Positions 8,776 through 18,034 of a DNA stretch of 41,142 nt are shown piece after piece. The translations under genes and the position numbers were made by a program. Position 1 is the first letter of the stretch. Each line of letters starts with the position of its first letter. Source of the DNA: Hyphomicrobiales bacterium (GTDB taxonomy: Bacteria > Pseudomonadota > Alphaproteobacteria > Rhizobiales > CAJQND01); contig JANQOW010000146.1 in NCBI GenBank assembly GCA_028285595.1, forward strand, positions 1-41,142, written 5' to 3'. The notes beneath the pieces are model-generated. The model ran no database searches and had not been told where the DNA came from. It was given only the letters and a program-made list of their open reading frames with translations.

Positions 8776-10953
8776 ATGTGTCACGTCTGTCTGCAACAAG
8801 CCGAGGAATTCTGGGAAAGCCAACAAGCGGCTGATCCGGGCGAGGTGCCGGTCAACACCGGTAAAACCGTCTGGTCAACGTCACAGGTCATTAACCAACT
8901 GCAGTCGCCCTACAAGGTCAACGGCAACGTTATTGAGTTCGCCTTTCCCGCCACTGGAGACTTCTTCCCCTTGGGCGAGGCGGCCGGCCACTCTCAGCTC
9001 AGCAGCTTTCAACAGGATCAGGCCCGCCTCATTTACAGCCTGTGGGATGATCTGATCTCGCCCAGCTTTCAGGAAATCTCAGACCCAAACACTGCGGACC
9101 TGACAATCTCCAACACCACGACCAATGTCTCCTACGCCCACGCCTGGTATCCAACCGGCGGATCGGTCAGCGGCGACGCCTGGCTGAATGCCACGGCAAA
9201 TTCACTGCAAAATCCGACCACCGGATCTTACGGCTTCCTGGCAATCGCCCATGAAATCGGCCACACCCTCGGGCTCGACCACGCGGGCAATTACAATGGT
9301 GGCTCGCCCAGCTATGAGGTCGATGGCTCCCATGCGCAAGACACGCACATGTACACGATCATGTCGTACTTCAACGCGTCCAACACCGGAGCGGACTGGG
9401 TCAGCTCCAGCGGCTACACCTATGCCCAGACGCCTATGTTGCACGACGTGCTGGCGATCCAGGCCAAGTACGGCGCAGATATGACGACCCGAACCGGTGA
9501 TACGGTTTACGGCTTCAACTCCAACACCAATCACGAGCTGTTCGATTTCACGCAGAACAACACCCCGGTCCTAACCATTTGGGATGCAGGCGGGAACGAC
9601 ACGCTGGACGTTTCAGGCTTTTCCTCCAGCGCTGTCATCAACCTGGCGCCGGGCAGTTATTCCGATGCTGGCGATATGACGAACAATATCGCAATCGCGT
9701 ACGGCGCCTGGATTGAAAACGCCGTAGGTGGAAATCAGAACGACACAATCACCGGCAACGAACGGGCAAACCAGCTTGTCGGCAATGGCGGAAACGACGT
9801 TCTGGAAGGTGCTCAAGGCAATGACACCCTTATCGGCGGAGCGGGTCAGGACACGGCGATTTATAGCAGCACCCGCGCGAACTACACGCTCACCCAACAT
9901 AATGGCGTGACGGCCGTGCTCACCAGCGGCTCCGATGGGCGGGACCGCTTGTCCAGTGTTGAGACGATCCAATTCTCCGATCAGAGCGTGTCCGCCTCAT
10001 CCGTGGGCCAGTTTGAAGCGCTCAGATACATCGCGTCGTACGGCGACCTTGTGCAGGCGTTTGGGAACAACGCTCAGGCCGGGTTCGACCACTACATCAA
10101 TTTTGGCTTCAACGAAGGCCGCTCTGCAACATTCGATGCGCGCCTGTACTTGGGAGCCTATACCGACTTGCGCGCGGCATATGGCAACAACCTGGAGGCC
10201 GCCACCGCACACTATCTGCAGCATGGCTTCAACGAAGGCCGCAGCACGTCGGCCTTTAAGCCTCTGGAGTACATCGCGTCCTACAGCGACTTGATCAATC
10301 ACTACGGCGCAAATGGCCAGGGTGGCCTCGAACACTTCCTAGCTTTCGGTTTCAATGAAGGCCGCGTCTCAAGCTTTGAGAGCCTGAACTACATCGCCTC
10401 CTACACCGACTTGATCAACGCTTTCGGCGTCAACGCCAACTCGGGCGCCTGGCACTATGTTGCCCACGGTCACGGAGAAGGCCGATCCACGGAGCTGCGT
10501 GCAGGTCTTGATACCATCAAAACCGGCCAGAACGGCAACGCCAACAACAACACGCTTACGGGCAATCACCTGGCCGAACTGTTGGTCGGCCGCGCCGGCA
10601 ACGACACTCTGCTGGGCAACGGCGGTGACGACGTGCTTGCCGGCGGCAGCGGCAACGACACACTGAACGGCGGCCTCGGAGACGACACGCTTCTCGGCGG
10701 AGCCGGATCCGATATTTTCGCCTTCGAAGGCAACTTCGGAGATGACCTGATCAAGGACTTCAGCACAGCAGATGCCGCAGAAATCATTGATCTAACGAAC
10801 GTCGCTGCAATCACCAGCTTCGCCGACCTCCAGGCGAACCACCTGTCCACAAACAACAACGGCCATGCCGTCATCACAGATGGGGCAAACACCATCACTC
10901 TGGCAGGCGTTGCAACCAACAGTTTGACCGCATCAGAGTTTGACTTTGTGTGA
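8776..10953 (+). CDS. Secreted RTX zinc metalloprotease, serralysin (M10) type (725 aa)
   Basis: This is a probable extracellular zinc protease exported by a type I secretion system. His159-Glu160-x2-His163-x2-Gly166-x2-His169 is the metzincin zinc site and Met196-Ser-Tyr198 is the Met-turn with its Tyr ligand, as in serralysins. There is no N-terminal signal peptide, as expected for type I export. A first RTX block (GNGGNDVLEGAQGNDTLIGG) lies near residues 330-360 and a second near 588-650 (GGSGNDTLNGGLGDDTLLGG). Four 40-residue non-RTX repeats sit between them at ~413-573. The last residues, SEFDFV, resemble a type I export signal. No ABC exporter, membrane fusion protein or inhibitor gene is in the window. 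It may process surface or matrix proteins made by the nearby cluster. Confidence 0.9.
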   Translation: MCHVCLQQAEEFWESQQAADPGEVPVNTGKTVWSTSQVINQLQSPYKVNGNVIEFAFPATGDFFPLGEAAGHSQLSSFQQDQARLIYSLWDDLISPSFQEISDPNTADLTISNTTTNVSYAHAWYPTGGSVSGDAWLNATANSLQNPTTGSYGFLAIAHEIGHTLGLDHAGNYNGGSPSYEVDGSHAQDTHMYTIMSYFNASNTGADWVSSSGYTYAQTPMLHDVLAIQAKYGADMTTRTGDTVYGFNSNTNHELFDFTQNNTPVLTIWDAGGNDTLDVSGFSSSAVINLAPGSYSDAGDMTNNIAIAYGAWIENAVGGNQNDTITGNERANQLVGNGGNDVLEGAQGNDTLIGGAGQDTAIYSSTRANYTLTQHNGVTAVLTSGSDGRDRLSSVETIQFSDQSVSASSVGQFEALRYIASYGDLVQAFGNNAQAGFDHYINFGFNEGRSATFDARLYLGAYTDLRAAYGNNLEAATAHYLQHGFNEGRSTSAFKPLEYIASYSDLINHYGANGQGGLEHFLAFGFNEGRVSSFESLNYIASYTDLINAFGVNANSGAWHYVAHGHGEGRSTELRAGLDTIKTGQNGNANNNTLTGNHLAELLVGRAGNDTLLGNGGDDVLAGGSGNDTLNGGLGDDTLLGGAGSDIFAFEGNFGDDLIKDFSTADAAEIIDLTNVAAITSFADLQANHLSTNNNGHAVITDGANTITLAGVATNSLTASEFDFV
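10012..10494 (+). repeat. Four tandem 40-41-residue repeats inside the RTX protease
   Basis: Residues ~413-573 of the RTX protease contain four in-frame repeats of 40-41 residues, starting FEALRYIASY, FDARLYLGAY, FKPLEYIASY and FESLNYIASY. Each ends with HY/HF, x(3-4), G(F/H)xEGR. The DNA copies have diverged but the protein pattern is clear. The same pattern appears in the glycosyltransferases of this region. Confidence 0.85.
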
Positions 10954-11101
10954 GTGGCGCAACAGCCGCCCATAACTGGGCCTGTTCGGCCAACAGGTGT
11001 TGACGCACCCCCCAAATCAGAACAAGACGTGAGAGGGCTCCTTTATCTGGCCGGTGACGATTGGGGCATGGGGCGCAACCAATTTCGGGGAAACTCGGTG
11101 G

Positions 11102-11785
11102 ATGGATCAAAAATACTATTTTGTGGAAGAGTATGAGCAGCACGTTGCTCAATTGGTGAAGCATCATGACCTCGATGAAGCTATGTCGCTGGCGGTGGGC
11201 GGACATTATGAGGTGATGGGGCAAAACCTGCTCAAGGTTGCGCTTCACGCGGGGCTGCAAGATGGCATGAGCGTACTTGATTTTGGCTGCGGCAGCGGCC
11301 GGCTTTCCACGCAGATGGCCAAGAGCGTGAAACTCAAGGCCTATCTGGGCATAGACCTTGTCCAAGAACTTCTCGACTACGCGGACAGCAAGACGCCCGC
11401 GACGTTCAAGTTCAAGAAGAACCTGGGCTTGTCGATCCCAACCAAGGACAAGACCTTCGACATGGTGTTCTGCTTCAGCGTGTTCACCCATTTGGTTCAA
11501 GTACACTCTTACATCTACATGGAGGAGTTCTTCCGCACACTCAAACCCGGTGGCAAGTTGGTCTTCTCTTTCTTGGAGATGACTGACCTCCGGCACAAGA
11601 GGGCGTTTGAACAAGCGGTTCAGAACGTGAAGTCTGATCAGAAGAAGCCCATTACCGCCTTCCTGGAAAGGCCTGAGATCGCCGCTTGGGCAAGTCTGCT
11701 GGATGCGCGCGTGGTGGAGTTTATCGACAGTGGCCCACTCCACATCGGCCAAACGGTTGCAATTTTGGAGAAGCGCAAAGCGTAA
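11102..11785 (+). CDS. SAM-dependent class I methyltransferase (227 aa)
   Basis: This small soluble methyltransferase has a clear motif I, VLDFGCGSG, at residues 58-66, then YLGIDLVQE (acidic end of strand 2), FDMVFCFSVFTHL (motif IV region) and LKPGGKLVFSF (post-motif). It belongs to the Methyltransf_11/25-like group, whose members act on very varied substrates. The frame is open from 11054, but the homologous-looking part begins at ATG 11102 (MDQKYYFVEE), so I chose that start. It follows the RTX protease on the same strand by about 150 bases and converges with a sulfotransferase. The setting suggests modification of a glycan or a nucleotide sugar; the sequence alone does not fix the substrate. 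Confidence 0.8.
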   Translation: MDQKYYFVEEYEQHVAQLVKHHDLDEAMSLAVGGHYEVMGQNLLKVALHAGLQDGMSVLDFGCGSGRLSTQMAKSVKLKAYLGIDLVQELLDYADSKTPATFKFKKNLGLSIPTKDKTFDMVFCFSVFTHLVQVHSYIYMEEFFRTLKPGGKLVFSFLEMTDLRHKRAFEQAVQNVKSDQKKPITAFLERPEIAAWASLLDARVVEFIDSGPLHIGQTVAILEKRKA

Positions 11786-11809
11786 GTTGGGCGCGGCGAC
11801 AGCGGCGGT

Positions 11810-12565
11810 TCACGTCGGTTCGCCGGCAAAGAACCTGCGCCTGGAATCTTCCTTTGCCATGTCGAAGAGAACCTGGTCGAACTTGGTTTTCTCAAGCAGA
11901 TATTCCATGACCTGCGTATTCTCCGGCTGCACATGTTCATCAATCATCGACGGATTGACGGTCTCAAGCTCGCAGACATCTGAGAACCGCCCCTTCAGCC
12001 GATCAATCGCGGCGGGCAAATCGTCCATGACAAAGAAGAAGTCAAACATGCTGATATGATCGCATGCCAGTTCTGCTTCGGATGGACCGACTTTCGCCAC
12101 CTTGGCGCTTGTGAGGTAGCGTACATGCAAGTTGTCGAAGAGTTGATGGCCCAACGGGCTCTCCAAGACCTTCTCCAGATCATTCACATCATTCAAATCG
12201 CTTTCCCACAATTGTAGCGCCAGATTCGCAATAGGCTGTGGGATCTGCTCCAACCGCTCCGGATCCTCCGGGTTCCCATAAGCCTTCACCCATTTGATGT
12301 GCGATTCCAGTTGCTGGACCGGGTGCCGCAAGACCGTCAGCGCGTAAACATCATCCCTGGCAATCAGGGCTTGCGCAACTTCGTACGTGAAGTGCCCCGA
12401 CACAAAGAACGGCTCACCATCTGTGGTTACTTCATGGAAGAGCGGCACTCGGCTCTCCATATGTTCAAAGTATCGATCAATGGGAACAGCACCGCGAAAC
12501 ACCCTGCTGAGGGCGGTTCCAGCGGTTTTGGGGATATGGAGGAAGAAGATTTTGTCAGCACGCAT
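11810..12565 (-). CDS. Sulfotransferase family protein (251 aa)
   Basis: This is a second stand-alone sulfotransferase. FFLHIPKTAG at residues 7-16 is the 5'-phosphosulfate loop, and LTVLRHPVQQLESH from residue 76 is the 3'-phosphate site with the RHP motif. VSGHF near residue 55 is another family feature, and the length is normal. Its ATG lies 2 bases after the stop of the 1127-residue sulfotransferase/glycosyltransferase, with no strong ribosome binding site, so it is probably translationally coupled to it. It is therefore likely the last gene of the rhamnose operon. It differs clearly in sequence from the sulfotransferase at 6891, which suggests a different acceptor position. Confidence 0.85.
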   Translation of the reverse strand: MRADKIFFLHIPKTAGTALSRVFRGAVPIDRYFEHMESRVPLFHEVTTDGEPFFVSGHFTYEVAQALIARDDVYALTVLRHPVQQLESHIKWVKAYGNPEDPERLEQIPQPIANLALQLWESDLNDVNDLEKVLESPLGHQLFDNLHVRYLTSAKVAKVGPSEAELACDHISMFDFFFVMDDLPAAIDRLKGRFSDVCELETVNPSMIDEHVQPENTQVMEYLLEKTKFDQVLFDMAKEDSRRRFFAGEPT

Positions 12566-12567
12566 TG

Positions 12568-15500
12568 TCAGGACTTGAGACTGAAATCTTCCCGGTCGGT
12601 GGTGAGGTGGGGAGAGTAGTACGGGTCTGAGCGCAACTCAGGACCCCATTGCGATTTCATATAATTGATTTCTTTCTCAAAGCGTTCGATGCGCTCCGGG
12701 CTTTCGTCCGTACCCCTCGATATGCTCTCAAGATGATAAAGCTGCGCAAACGGGGTCCAAACATTAATGTATCCGGCATCGCGGACTTTCAGACAAAAGT
12801 CCACATCATTGAAGGCAACAGTCAGATCCTGAGCATTCAGCCCGCCAACCTCGTCATAAACTTCCTTTCTCACCAGAAGACAGGCCGCCGTCACCGCCGA
12901 GTAATTCTGCAAGACCTGAAGCCGGTAAAAGTATCCTGCATGATCGCGCGGGAAGTGTTTGTGGGAATGGCCGGCCACCCCGCCCAAGCCTAGAACCACG
13001 CCGGCGTGCTGAACCGTATCGTTGGCATAGAACAGCTTGGCGCCAACACAGCCCATCTCGGGCCGCGCCGCCCAAGACACCATCTCGTCCAGCCAATCTG
13101 GTGTGATAACCTCAATATCATTGTTCACCAATCCGACGATGGACCCGCGCGCATGAGCGACCGCGAAATTGTTGATTGCCGAATAGTTGAAAGGCTTGTC
13201 GTACTTCAGAACACGAACATCGGCGCGCCGCGAGATCTCGTCCATATAGTCCAGAGCACCTGGGTCGGTGGAGCCGTTGTCCACAATAATGATCTCGTAG
13301 TTGGCGTAAGTCGTGCGTGTGTGGATCGACTCCACACAGCCGCGCAGCAGCTCAAGGCCGTCTCTGGTCGGTATGATCAAACTTGCCAAAGGCGCAGGGT
13401 CCGGCACGGCCAGTTTGAGCCGGTAAAACGGCGTGTCGGGAGCAGGCATCACCGATGCCCCGAGCCCCGTACGTTCGACATGATCCTCCAGCGCCCGTAG
13501 CCCCGCGTCGAACGCATATGACTTTTCCTCTCCTGTACGCGCCGTGGACCCATCCACAGCGCGCCAATGATAGAGCACCTTTGGAATGTGGCGGATGGTG
13601 CGCTGATCGATGTGCTCGAATATCCGCAGACTGAGATCGTAATCCTGGCTTCCCTCATAGCCAGGGCGCCAACCGCCCACGCGGCGGATATTGTCTGCCT
13701 TGTGAACGGTCAAATGGTTCAGGTAGTTCTGTGAACGGAACAACTCCCTAGAGAAGTCAGGCTTGAAATAGGGGTCATATCGGTTGCCATCCTGATCGAG
13801 CTTGTCCTCATCGGAATAGATCAGTTCAACCTCCGGGTGCCGGTTTATCTCCAGCGCCACCTCCGCCAAGGCATGCTCACGAAGAACATCATCGTGATCC
13901 AGAAGCGCAACCCAAGCCCCGCTGGCCAAGGCAAACGCGGAGTTGGTCGCATGACAGATGTGTCCGTTTTCATCGCGAAACACCAGTTTGATGCGCGGCT
14001 CCCGCTCCGCCCAGCGTGAAAGCACGGCTCGCACTTCAGGGTCGCTTGAACAATCATCTGCAATGCACAGTTCCCAATCGGGATAGATCTGGTCGACAAC
14101 GGACCGAATGGCCTCATCCAGCAGGGCCAAGGGCGGATTGTAAACCGGTGTGACAACGCTGATCAGCGGCCGGTGGGCCAGCCGCTCGACCTCTTGAACC
14201 AAGGACGCCCGATCCCGATCAGCGTTGTAGTCAAACATGCCGATCCAATGGGCGTAGGTATTCCCGCGGGCCGCGACCTTATAGGCAACCCGTCCCTCTT
14301 CGGCACCAAATCTAAGATAGTGGATCAGCGCATTCATGCCGGCCTCACGGACGGCAGGGTTCACGTTGAGGTAGTGACCGGTATCAAAAGAGGCGGACGC
14401 AGCCCGTCCCTCAACACCACCGTGGTCAATGTAATGGTCCAGTGCATCAACGCCGGCCGCACGAACATCCGGGTTATGTTCAAGATAATAGTCTTCATCA
14501 AAAAACCCCGACGCCGCGATTTGCTGGCGGATCTTTGCATGCTGCGCGCGGCTCCGGCCTCCCGGCTGCTTTTTGATCTGGCGTGCAATAAGCTCTTGGA
14601 CCGGCTTGACCAGCCGTCTGACCGGCGCTTGATCAAAGGCGTCAGCGCGCTTCTGTGCCAACGACAGGAGGCTCTTGTGCCGGTTGTTTGCGCGGTCGAG
14701 CTCGTCGAGCCGGGCGTTAAGCTGCTCAGACTGTTCGCGCCACTGTGCAAGAGACGTCTTCAAGCCCGCGGACTGCGCGTCGTAGAGTTCGCGTGCATTC
14801 TTGAGCTGCGTGTCCAAATGGTCAAGTTCGGCTTCCTGCTGCTTGAGGCGCGCCGCAAGCACTTCGTTTTGCTTCTCGCGCTGCGCGGCCAGGGCAGATT
14901 GGGCGGCATGGTCCTTCTGCGAGCGGTTAAGATGAGCCTCCATTTCTTCCAGTTGCCCTTGAATCCGGGTCACTTCAGTACCCAGCAACTTTTCACGGTC
15001 GGCCGCCAGTCCTTGGGCCACTTTCAACTTTACGAAATCTGAAGTTATCCCCGCAGCCTTGTCCTGCTCATCGGACTGAACACGGAATATCATGGGCGCC
15101 GCAGTTTCAAAGGCCTCCCGAACGCGATCAAGCTGCTTCAACGCGGTTTTCGATCTTGGCTTCTCCGCCACCGAAAGCAGCGCCAGGTAGCATTGCCCCA
15201 GCCAGGTGCCCAAGGACGGCTCCAGCTCCAAGTCCTTCAGGTGGCGTTTGTGGTGGCGCAAGTCGGCGGTGAGGAACTTGCTCACCTTGATCTTCAACTC
15301 ATCAGCACAATGCGGCGGCCACTCAATATGCAGTGCTTCTGTGAGCTTGGCCAACGATCGATGCGGCGCGGTCAAGAGGTCATGGTATGGTTGGAGATAT
15401 CTGGGCCGTCCGCGGCTAAACCGCTCAGCGTCCAATACATGTCTGAGCCACAGAAGAGCTGACCTGGAATGCAAGAAACCATCCCGGCGCATCAAGCTGT

Positions 15501-15951
15501 CGCAAACCTCTAAGGGGTGGCGCACGGGCAGTACGATCCTGACGTCAAAACCTTGCTCTTCCAGGAGCTCGATGAACAGGGGCGCAAAACGGCAAATGCG
15601 CGGATCCTTGATAACGATCAGCGGCGCATCACCATAATCGGCGGCGATAATCTTGCAGACCTCAGATTTGAATGTCTTCTTCTGCGCCGCAGAAAGCGTG
15701 TTCGCGTGGAGTGGTCGCCAGTCGGACCAGGCGCTGTCCCAGTCCTCTAAGAATTCATCCAGGCGCTGCTGCAGCGACCAGGATTCCCAATAACCGGTTT
15801 GGTTTGCCTCTGTCGCCTCCATCAGGTCCTTGGGCAACGTTGCTCCGGCCAGCCCCAGCACACCGGTAAGCGCAGATGTGCCCGACCGATGCATCCCCAA
15901 AACGAGGATGCACACGCGGTCCGGTTTCCTCTTCGCGGATTTCGCTGGCAT
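12568..15951 (-). CDS. Fusion protein: sulfotransferase, coiled coil, repeats and two GT2 glycosyltransferases (1127 aa)
   Basis: One long protein carries at least three enzymatic domains. Residues 13-26 (RVCILVLGMHRSGT) are a P-loop-like 5'-phosphosulfate site, and LPVRHPLEVCDSL near 141 is the 3'-phosphate site, so the N-terminal ~280 residues are a sulfotransferase. Residues ~318-435 are rich in Gln, Glu, Lys, Leu and Ala with heptad character, a probable coiled coil. Residues ~482-557 are two YYLEHNPDVRAAG...HY...GxxEGR repeats. The first GT2 domain starts near 595 (RPLISVVTPVYNPP) with LLDHDD near 687. The second starts near 855 (PLASLIIPTRDG) with GLVNNDIEVI near 940. The second resembles rhamnosyl/GlcNAc-transferase-type GT2 domains. 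It sits about 125 bases after rfbD on the same strand, which suggests dTDP-rhamnose as one donor (inference). Confidence 0.88.
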   Translation of the reverse strand: MPAKSAKRKPDRVCILVLGMHRSGTSALTGVLGLAGATLPKDLMEATEANQTGYWESWSLQQRLDEFLEDWDSAWSDWRPLHANTLSAAQKKTFKSEVCKIIAADYGDAPLIVIKDPRICRFAPLFIELLEEQGFDVRIVLPVRHPLEVCDSLMRRDGFLHSRSALLWLRHVLDAERFSRGRPRYLQPYHDLLTAPHRSLAKLTEALHIEWPPHCADELKIKVSKFLTADLRHHKRHLKDLELEPSLGTWLGQCYLALLSVAEKPRSKTALKQLDRVREAFETAAPMIFRVQSDEQDKAAGITSDFVKLKVAQGLAADREKLLGTEVTRIQGQLEEMEAHLNRSQKDHAAQSALAAQREKQNEVLAARLKQQEAELDHLDTQLKNARELYDAQSAGLKTSLAQWREQSEQLNARLDELDRANNRHKSLLSLAQKRADAFDQAPVRRLVKPVQELIARQIKKQPGGRSRAQHAKIRQQIAASGFFDEDYYLEHNPDVRAAGVDALDHYIDHGGVEGRAASASFDTGHYLNVNPAVREAGMNALIHYLRFGAEEGRVAYKVAARGNTYAHWIGMFDYNADRDRASLVQEVERLAHRPLISVVTPVYNPPLALLDEAIRSVVDQIYPDWELCIADDCSSDPEVRAVLSRWAEREPRIKLVFRDENGHICHATNSAFALASGAWVALLDHDDVLREHALAEVALEINRHPEVELIYSDEDKLDQDGNRYDPYFKPDFSRELFRSQNYLNHLTVHKADNIRRVGGWRPGYEGSQDYDLSLRIFEHIDQRTIRHIPKVLYHWRAVDGSTARTGEEKSYAFDAGLRALEDHVERTGLGASVMPAPDTPFYRLKLAVPDPAPLASLIIPTRDGLELLRGCVESIHTRTTYANYEIIIVDNGSTDPGALDYMDEISRRADVRVLKYDKPFNYSAINNFAVAHARGSIVGLVNNDIEVITPDWLDEMVSWAARPEMGCVGAKLFYANDTVQHAGVVLGLGGVAGHSHKHFPRDHAGYFYRLQVLQNYSAVTAACLLVRKEVYDEVGGLNAQDLTVAFNDVDFCLKVRDAGYINVWTPFAQLYHLESISRGTDESPERIERFEKEINYMKSQWGPELRSDPYYSPHLTTDREDFSLKS

Positions 15952-16075
15952 GTTTCCGGAAGGCTTCCCGCTGACCTAATCGTTTATGAAACGGCATGCC
16001 GTCGAAACGGCACAATGCCCATCAAATCTGTCGCATCTGTATGGCAGCTTGTGGGCGATTCTGGCACCGGCCGCC

Positions 16076-16969
16076 TCACTCTCTGGAAAGGAGAGACCCG
16101 ATCAGTCGAGGCAAAGCCTGATCGTAGCCAGGCAGCTCGTGTCCGAAGGTCTTCAAGAACTTGGTGCAGTTAAGTCTTGAATTGGCGGGCCGCTTGGCTT
16201 TGGCGGGAAATGCAGAGCTGTCCACGGGAACAACCGACGCGCAGGGCCCCCCATGCGCAGCGCTCTGGCGGAAAATCTCCTGTGCAAACTCAAACCAACT
16301 GGCCTCCCGGGCACCGGCCATATGGTAGGTGCCAAACAGGCCGTCTTGCGCTTCATCCGGCTTCAGCATCGTCACCACATGAAGCAGGCCATCTGCAATG
16401 TCTTCAGCATTGGTTGGATTGCCCACTTGGTCGTGGACCACATTGAGCTCATCTCTCGTTTCCGCCAATGCCAGCATCGTCTTGGCGAAGTTCCTGCCCG
16501 TCGCCCCGTAAACCCAAGCCGTGCGGAAGATCAGGTGCTGGGCGGTTGCCGCAGCGACAGCGCGTTCACCGGCGAGCTTTGAACGGCCATAGTGCGTGAC
16601 CGGTCCGGTCGCATCCGTCTCTTCATAGGCATCCGTGCCCTCGCCGGAAAACACATAGTCGGTCGAAAGATGCACGATCGGGATGCCGAGCTCAGTCGCA
16701 GCCCCCGCCAACACGCCGGGTGCGTGACCATTGATCGCCATCGCAAGATCAGGCTCATCCTCAGCCTGATCCACAGCGGTGTGGGCGGCCACACTTAAAA
16801 TCACGTCTGGCTGTTGCCGGATGATCTCTCCGGCCAGACGCTCCGGTTCGAGAAGATCAAACTCCGGCCGCGCCAGGAACGTCAGCTCCACATCGCGGCG
16901 TGCCGCGGCGCGCCCTGCGAGCGCTTGTGCCACCTGGCCCTGCGATCCGGTGACGATCGCCCTGATCAC
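16076..16969 (-). CDS. rfbD: dTDP-4-dehydrorhamnose reductase
   Basis: RfbD/RmlD is the last enzyme of dTDP-L-rhamnose synthesis and reduces dTDP-4-keto-L-rhamnose with NAD(P)H. The nucleotide-binding GSQGQVAQ is at residues 8-15 and [10 protein letters not shown] covers 100-109. The catalytic Tyr127-x3-Lys131 (YGRSK) is followed by LAGE, all characteristic of RmlD. The length of 297 is standard. Its ATG overlaps the rfbB stop by 4 bases. The order in transcription is rfbA, rfbC, rfbB, rfbD, a compact operon feeding the glycosyltransferase downstream. Confidence 0.95.
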   Translation of the reverse strand: MIRAIVTGSQGQVAQALAGRAAARRDVELTFLARPEFDLLEPERLAGEIIRQQPDVILSVAAHTAVDQAEDEPDLAMAINGHAPGVLAGAATELGIPIVHLSTDYVFSGEGTDAYEETDATGPVTHYGRSKLAGERAVAAATAQHLIFRTAWVYGATGRNFAKTMLALAETRDELNVVHDQVGNPTNAEDIADGLLHVVTMLKPDEAQDGLFGTYHMAGAREASWFEFAQEIFRQSAAHGGPCASVVPVDSSAFPAKAKRPANSRLNCTKFLKTFGHELPGYDQALPRLIGSLLSRE

Positions 16970-18027
16970 TTGCCGGCTCCGACGCCAAGCCGTTCACCGG
17001 CATACGTGGAGCTGCGCAAAGGGGCCCACCAGTGCTCATTGTCCAGATACCATTGGACGGTTCGCCGAAGCCCGTCCTCAAATCCGACAGAAGGCTCCCA
17101 GCCGAGGTGTTGCTTGATCTTCGAGCAGTCGATGGCATAGCGCCGGTCATGGCCTGGCCGGTCGGAGACAAAGGTGATCAGCTCGCGGCGCGAGGCTCCA
17201 CTGACCAGCGGACGCAACTCATCAAGACAATCGCACAAGGCTTCGACGACTTGCAGGTTGGTACGCTCCGCATTGCCGCCCACATTGTAGGACTGCCCAG
17301 GTTCGCCTTCGCTGATGATCTTATGCAGCGCTTCGGCATGATCTTCCACATAGAGCCAATCGCGCACGTTCGCGCCGGTGCCATAGACCGGCAAGGCCTG
17401 CCCTTCCAATCCATTGAGGATCATCAAGGGAATGAGTTTCTCCGGAAAATGGAACGGCCCGTAATTGTTGGAGCAATTGGAGAGCACAACCGGCAGGCCA
17501 TAGGTCTCAGACCAGGCGCGCACAAAATGATCCGAAGCCGCCTTGGAGGCAGAATAGGGTGAAGACGGCGCATAAGGTGTGTCTTCGGTGAAGACGCCAC
17601 TGTCGAAGGGAAGATCACCAAACACTTCATCGGTAGAAACGTGGTGGAACCGGAACCCCTTCTGCTCAGCGCGCGGGAGCTCCCTCCAATAGGTGAGCGC
17701 GCTCTCCAACATGCGGAACGTGCCCACCACATTGGTCTCAACGAACGAGGCCGGCCCGTCGATCGATCGATCCACATGGCTCTCAGCCGCCAAATGCATT
17801 ATGGCGTCAATGTTTTCTTCGCGCAGAAGGTTGAGCACCAAGGCAGCGTCACACACATCGCCGCGAACAAAACGGTAATTGGGGGCGTTCTCAATCGACG
17901 CCAGCGAAGTGAGATTGCCCGCATAGGTAAGCTTGTCGAGGTTGACCACATGCTCACCGCACCGCACCAGGTGTCGACACACGGCCGATCCGATAAACCC
18001 TGCCCCCCCTGTCACCAGCACCCGCAT
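16966..18027 (-). CDS. rfbB: dTDP-glucose 4,6-dehydratase
   Basis: RfbB/RmlB converts dTDP-glucose to dTDP-4-keto-6-deoxyglucose with tightly bound NAD. GGAGFIG is at residues 7-13. The active-site Thr132-Asp133-Glu134 ([10 protein letters not shown]) and Tyr158-x3-Lys162 (YSASK) are all present and match the dehydratase branch of the extended SDR family. The length of 353 is typical. It follows rfbC by 7 bases and overlaps rfbD by 4 bases. Confidence 0.96.
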   Translation of the reverse strand: MRVLVTGGAGFIGSAVCRHLVRCGEHVVNLDKLTYAGNLTSLASIENAPNYRFVRGDVCDAALVLNLLREENIDAIMHLAAESHVDRSIDGPASFVETNVVGTFRMLESALTYWRELPRAEQKGFRFHHVSTDEVFGDLPFDSGVFTEDTPYAPSSPYSASKAASDHFVRAWSETYGLPVVLSNCSNNYGPFHFPEKLIPLMILNGLEGQALPVYGTGANVRDWLYVEDHAEALHKIISEGEPGQSYNVGGNAERTNLQVVEALCDCLDELRPLVSGASRRELITFVSDRPGHDRRYAIDCSKIKQHLGWEPSVGFEDGLRRTVQWYLDNEHWWAPLRSSTYAGERLGVGAGK

Positions 18028-18034
18028 GTCACCC

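Noticed and set aside
10895..11752. A 285-codon minus-strand frame opposite the methyltransferase
   Set aside because: It overlaps the end of the RTX gene and the whole methyltransferase, whose SAM motifs are clear; the antisense product has no recognisable feature.
14173..15042. A 289-codon plus-strand frame inside the 1127-residue fusion gene
   Set aside because: It is antisense to the coiled-coil and repeat region, with no motif of its own.
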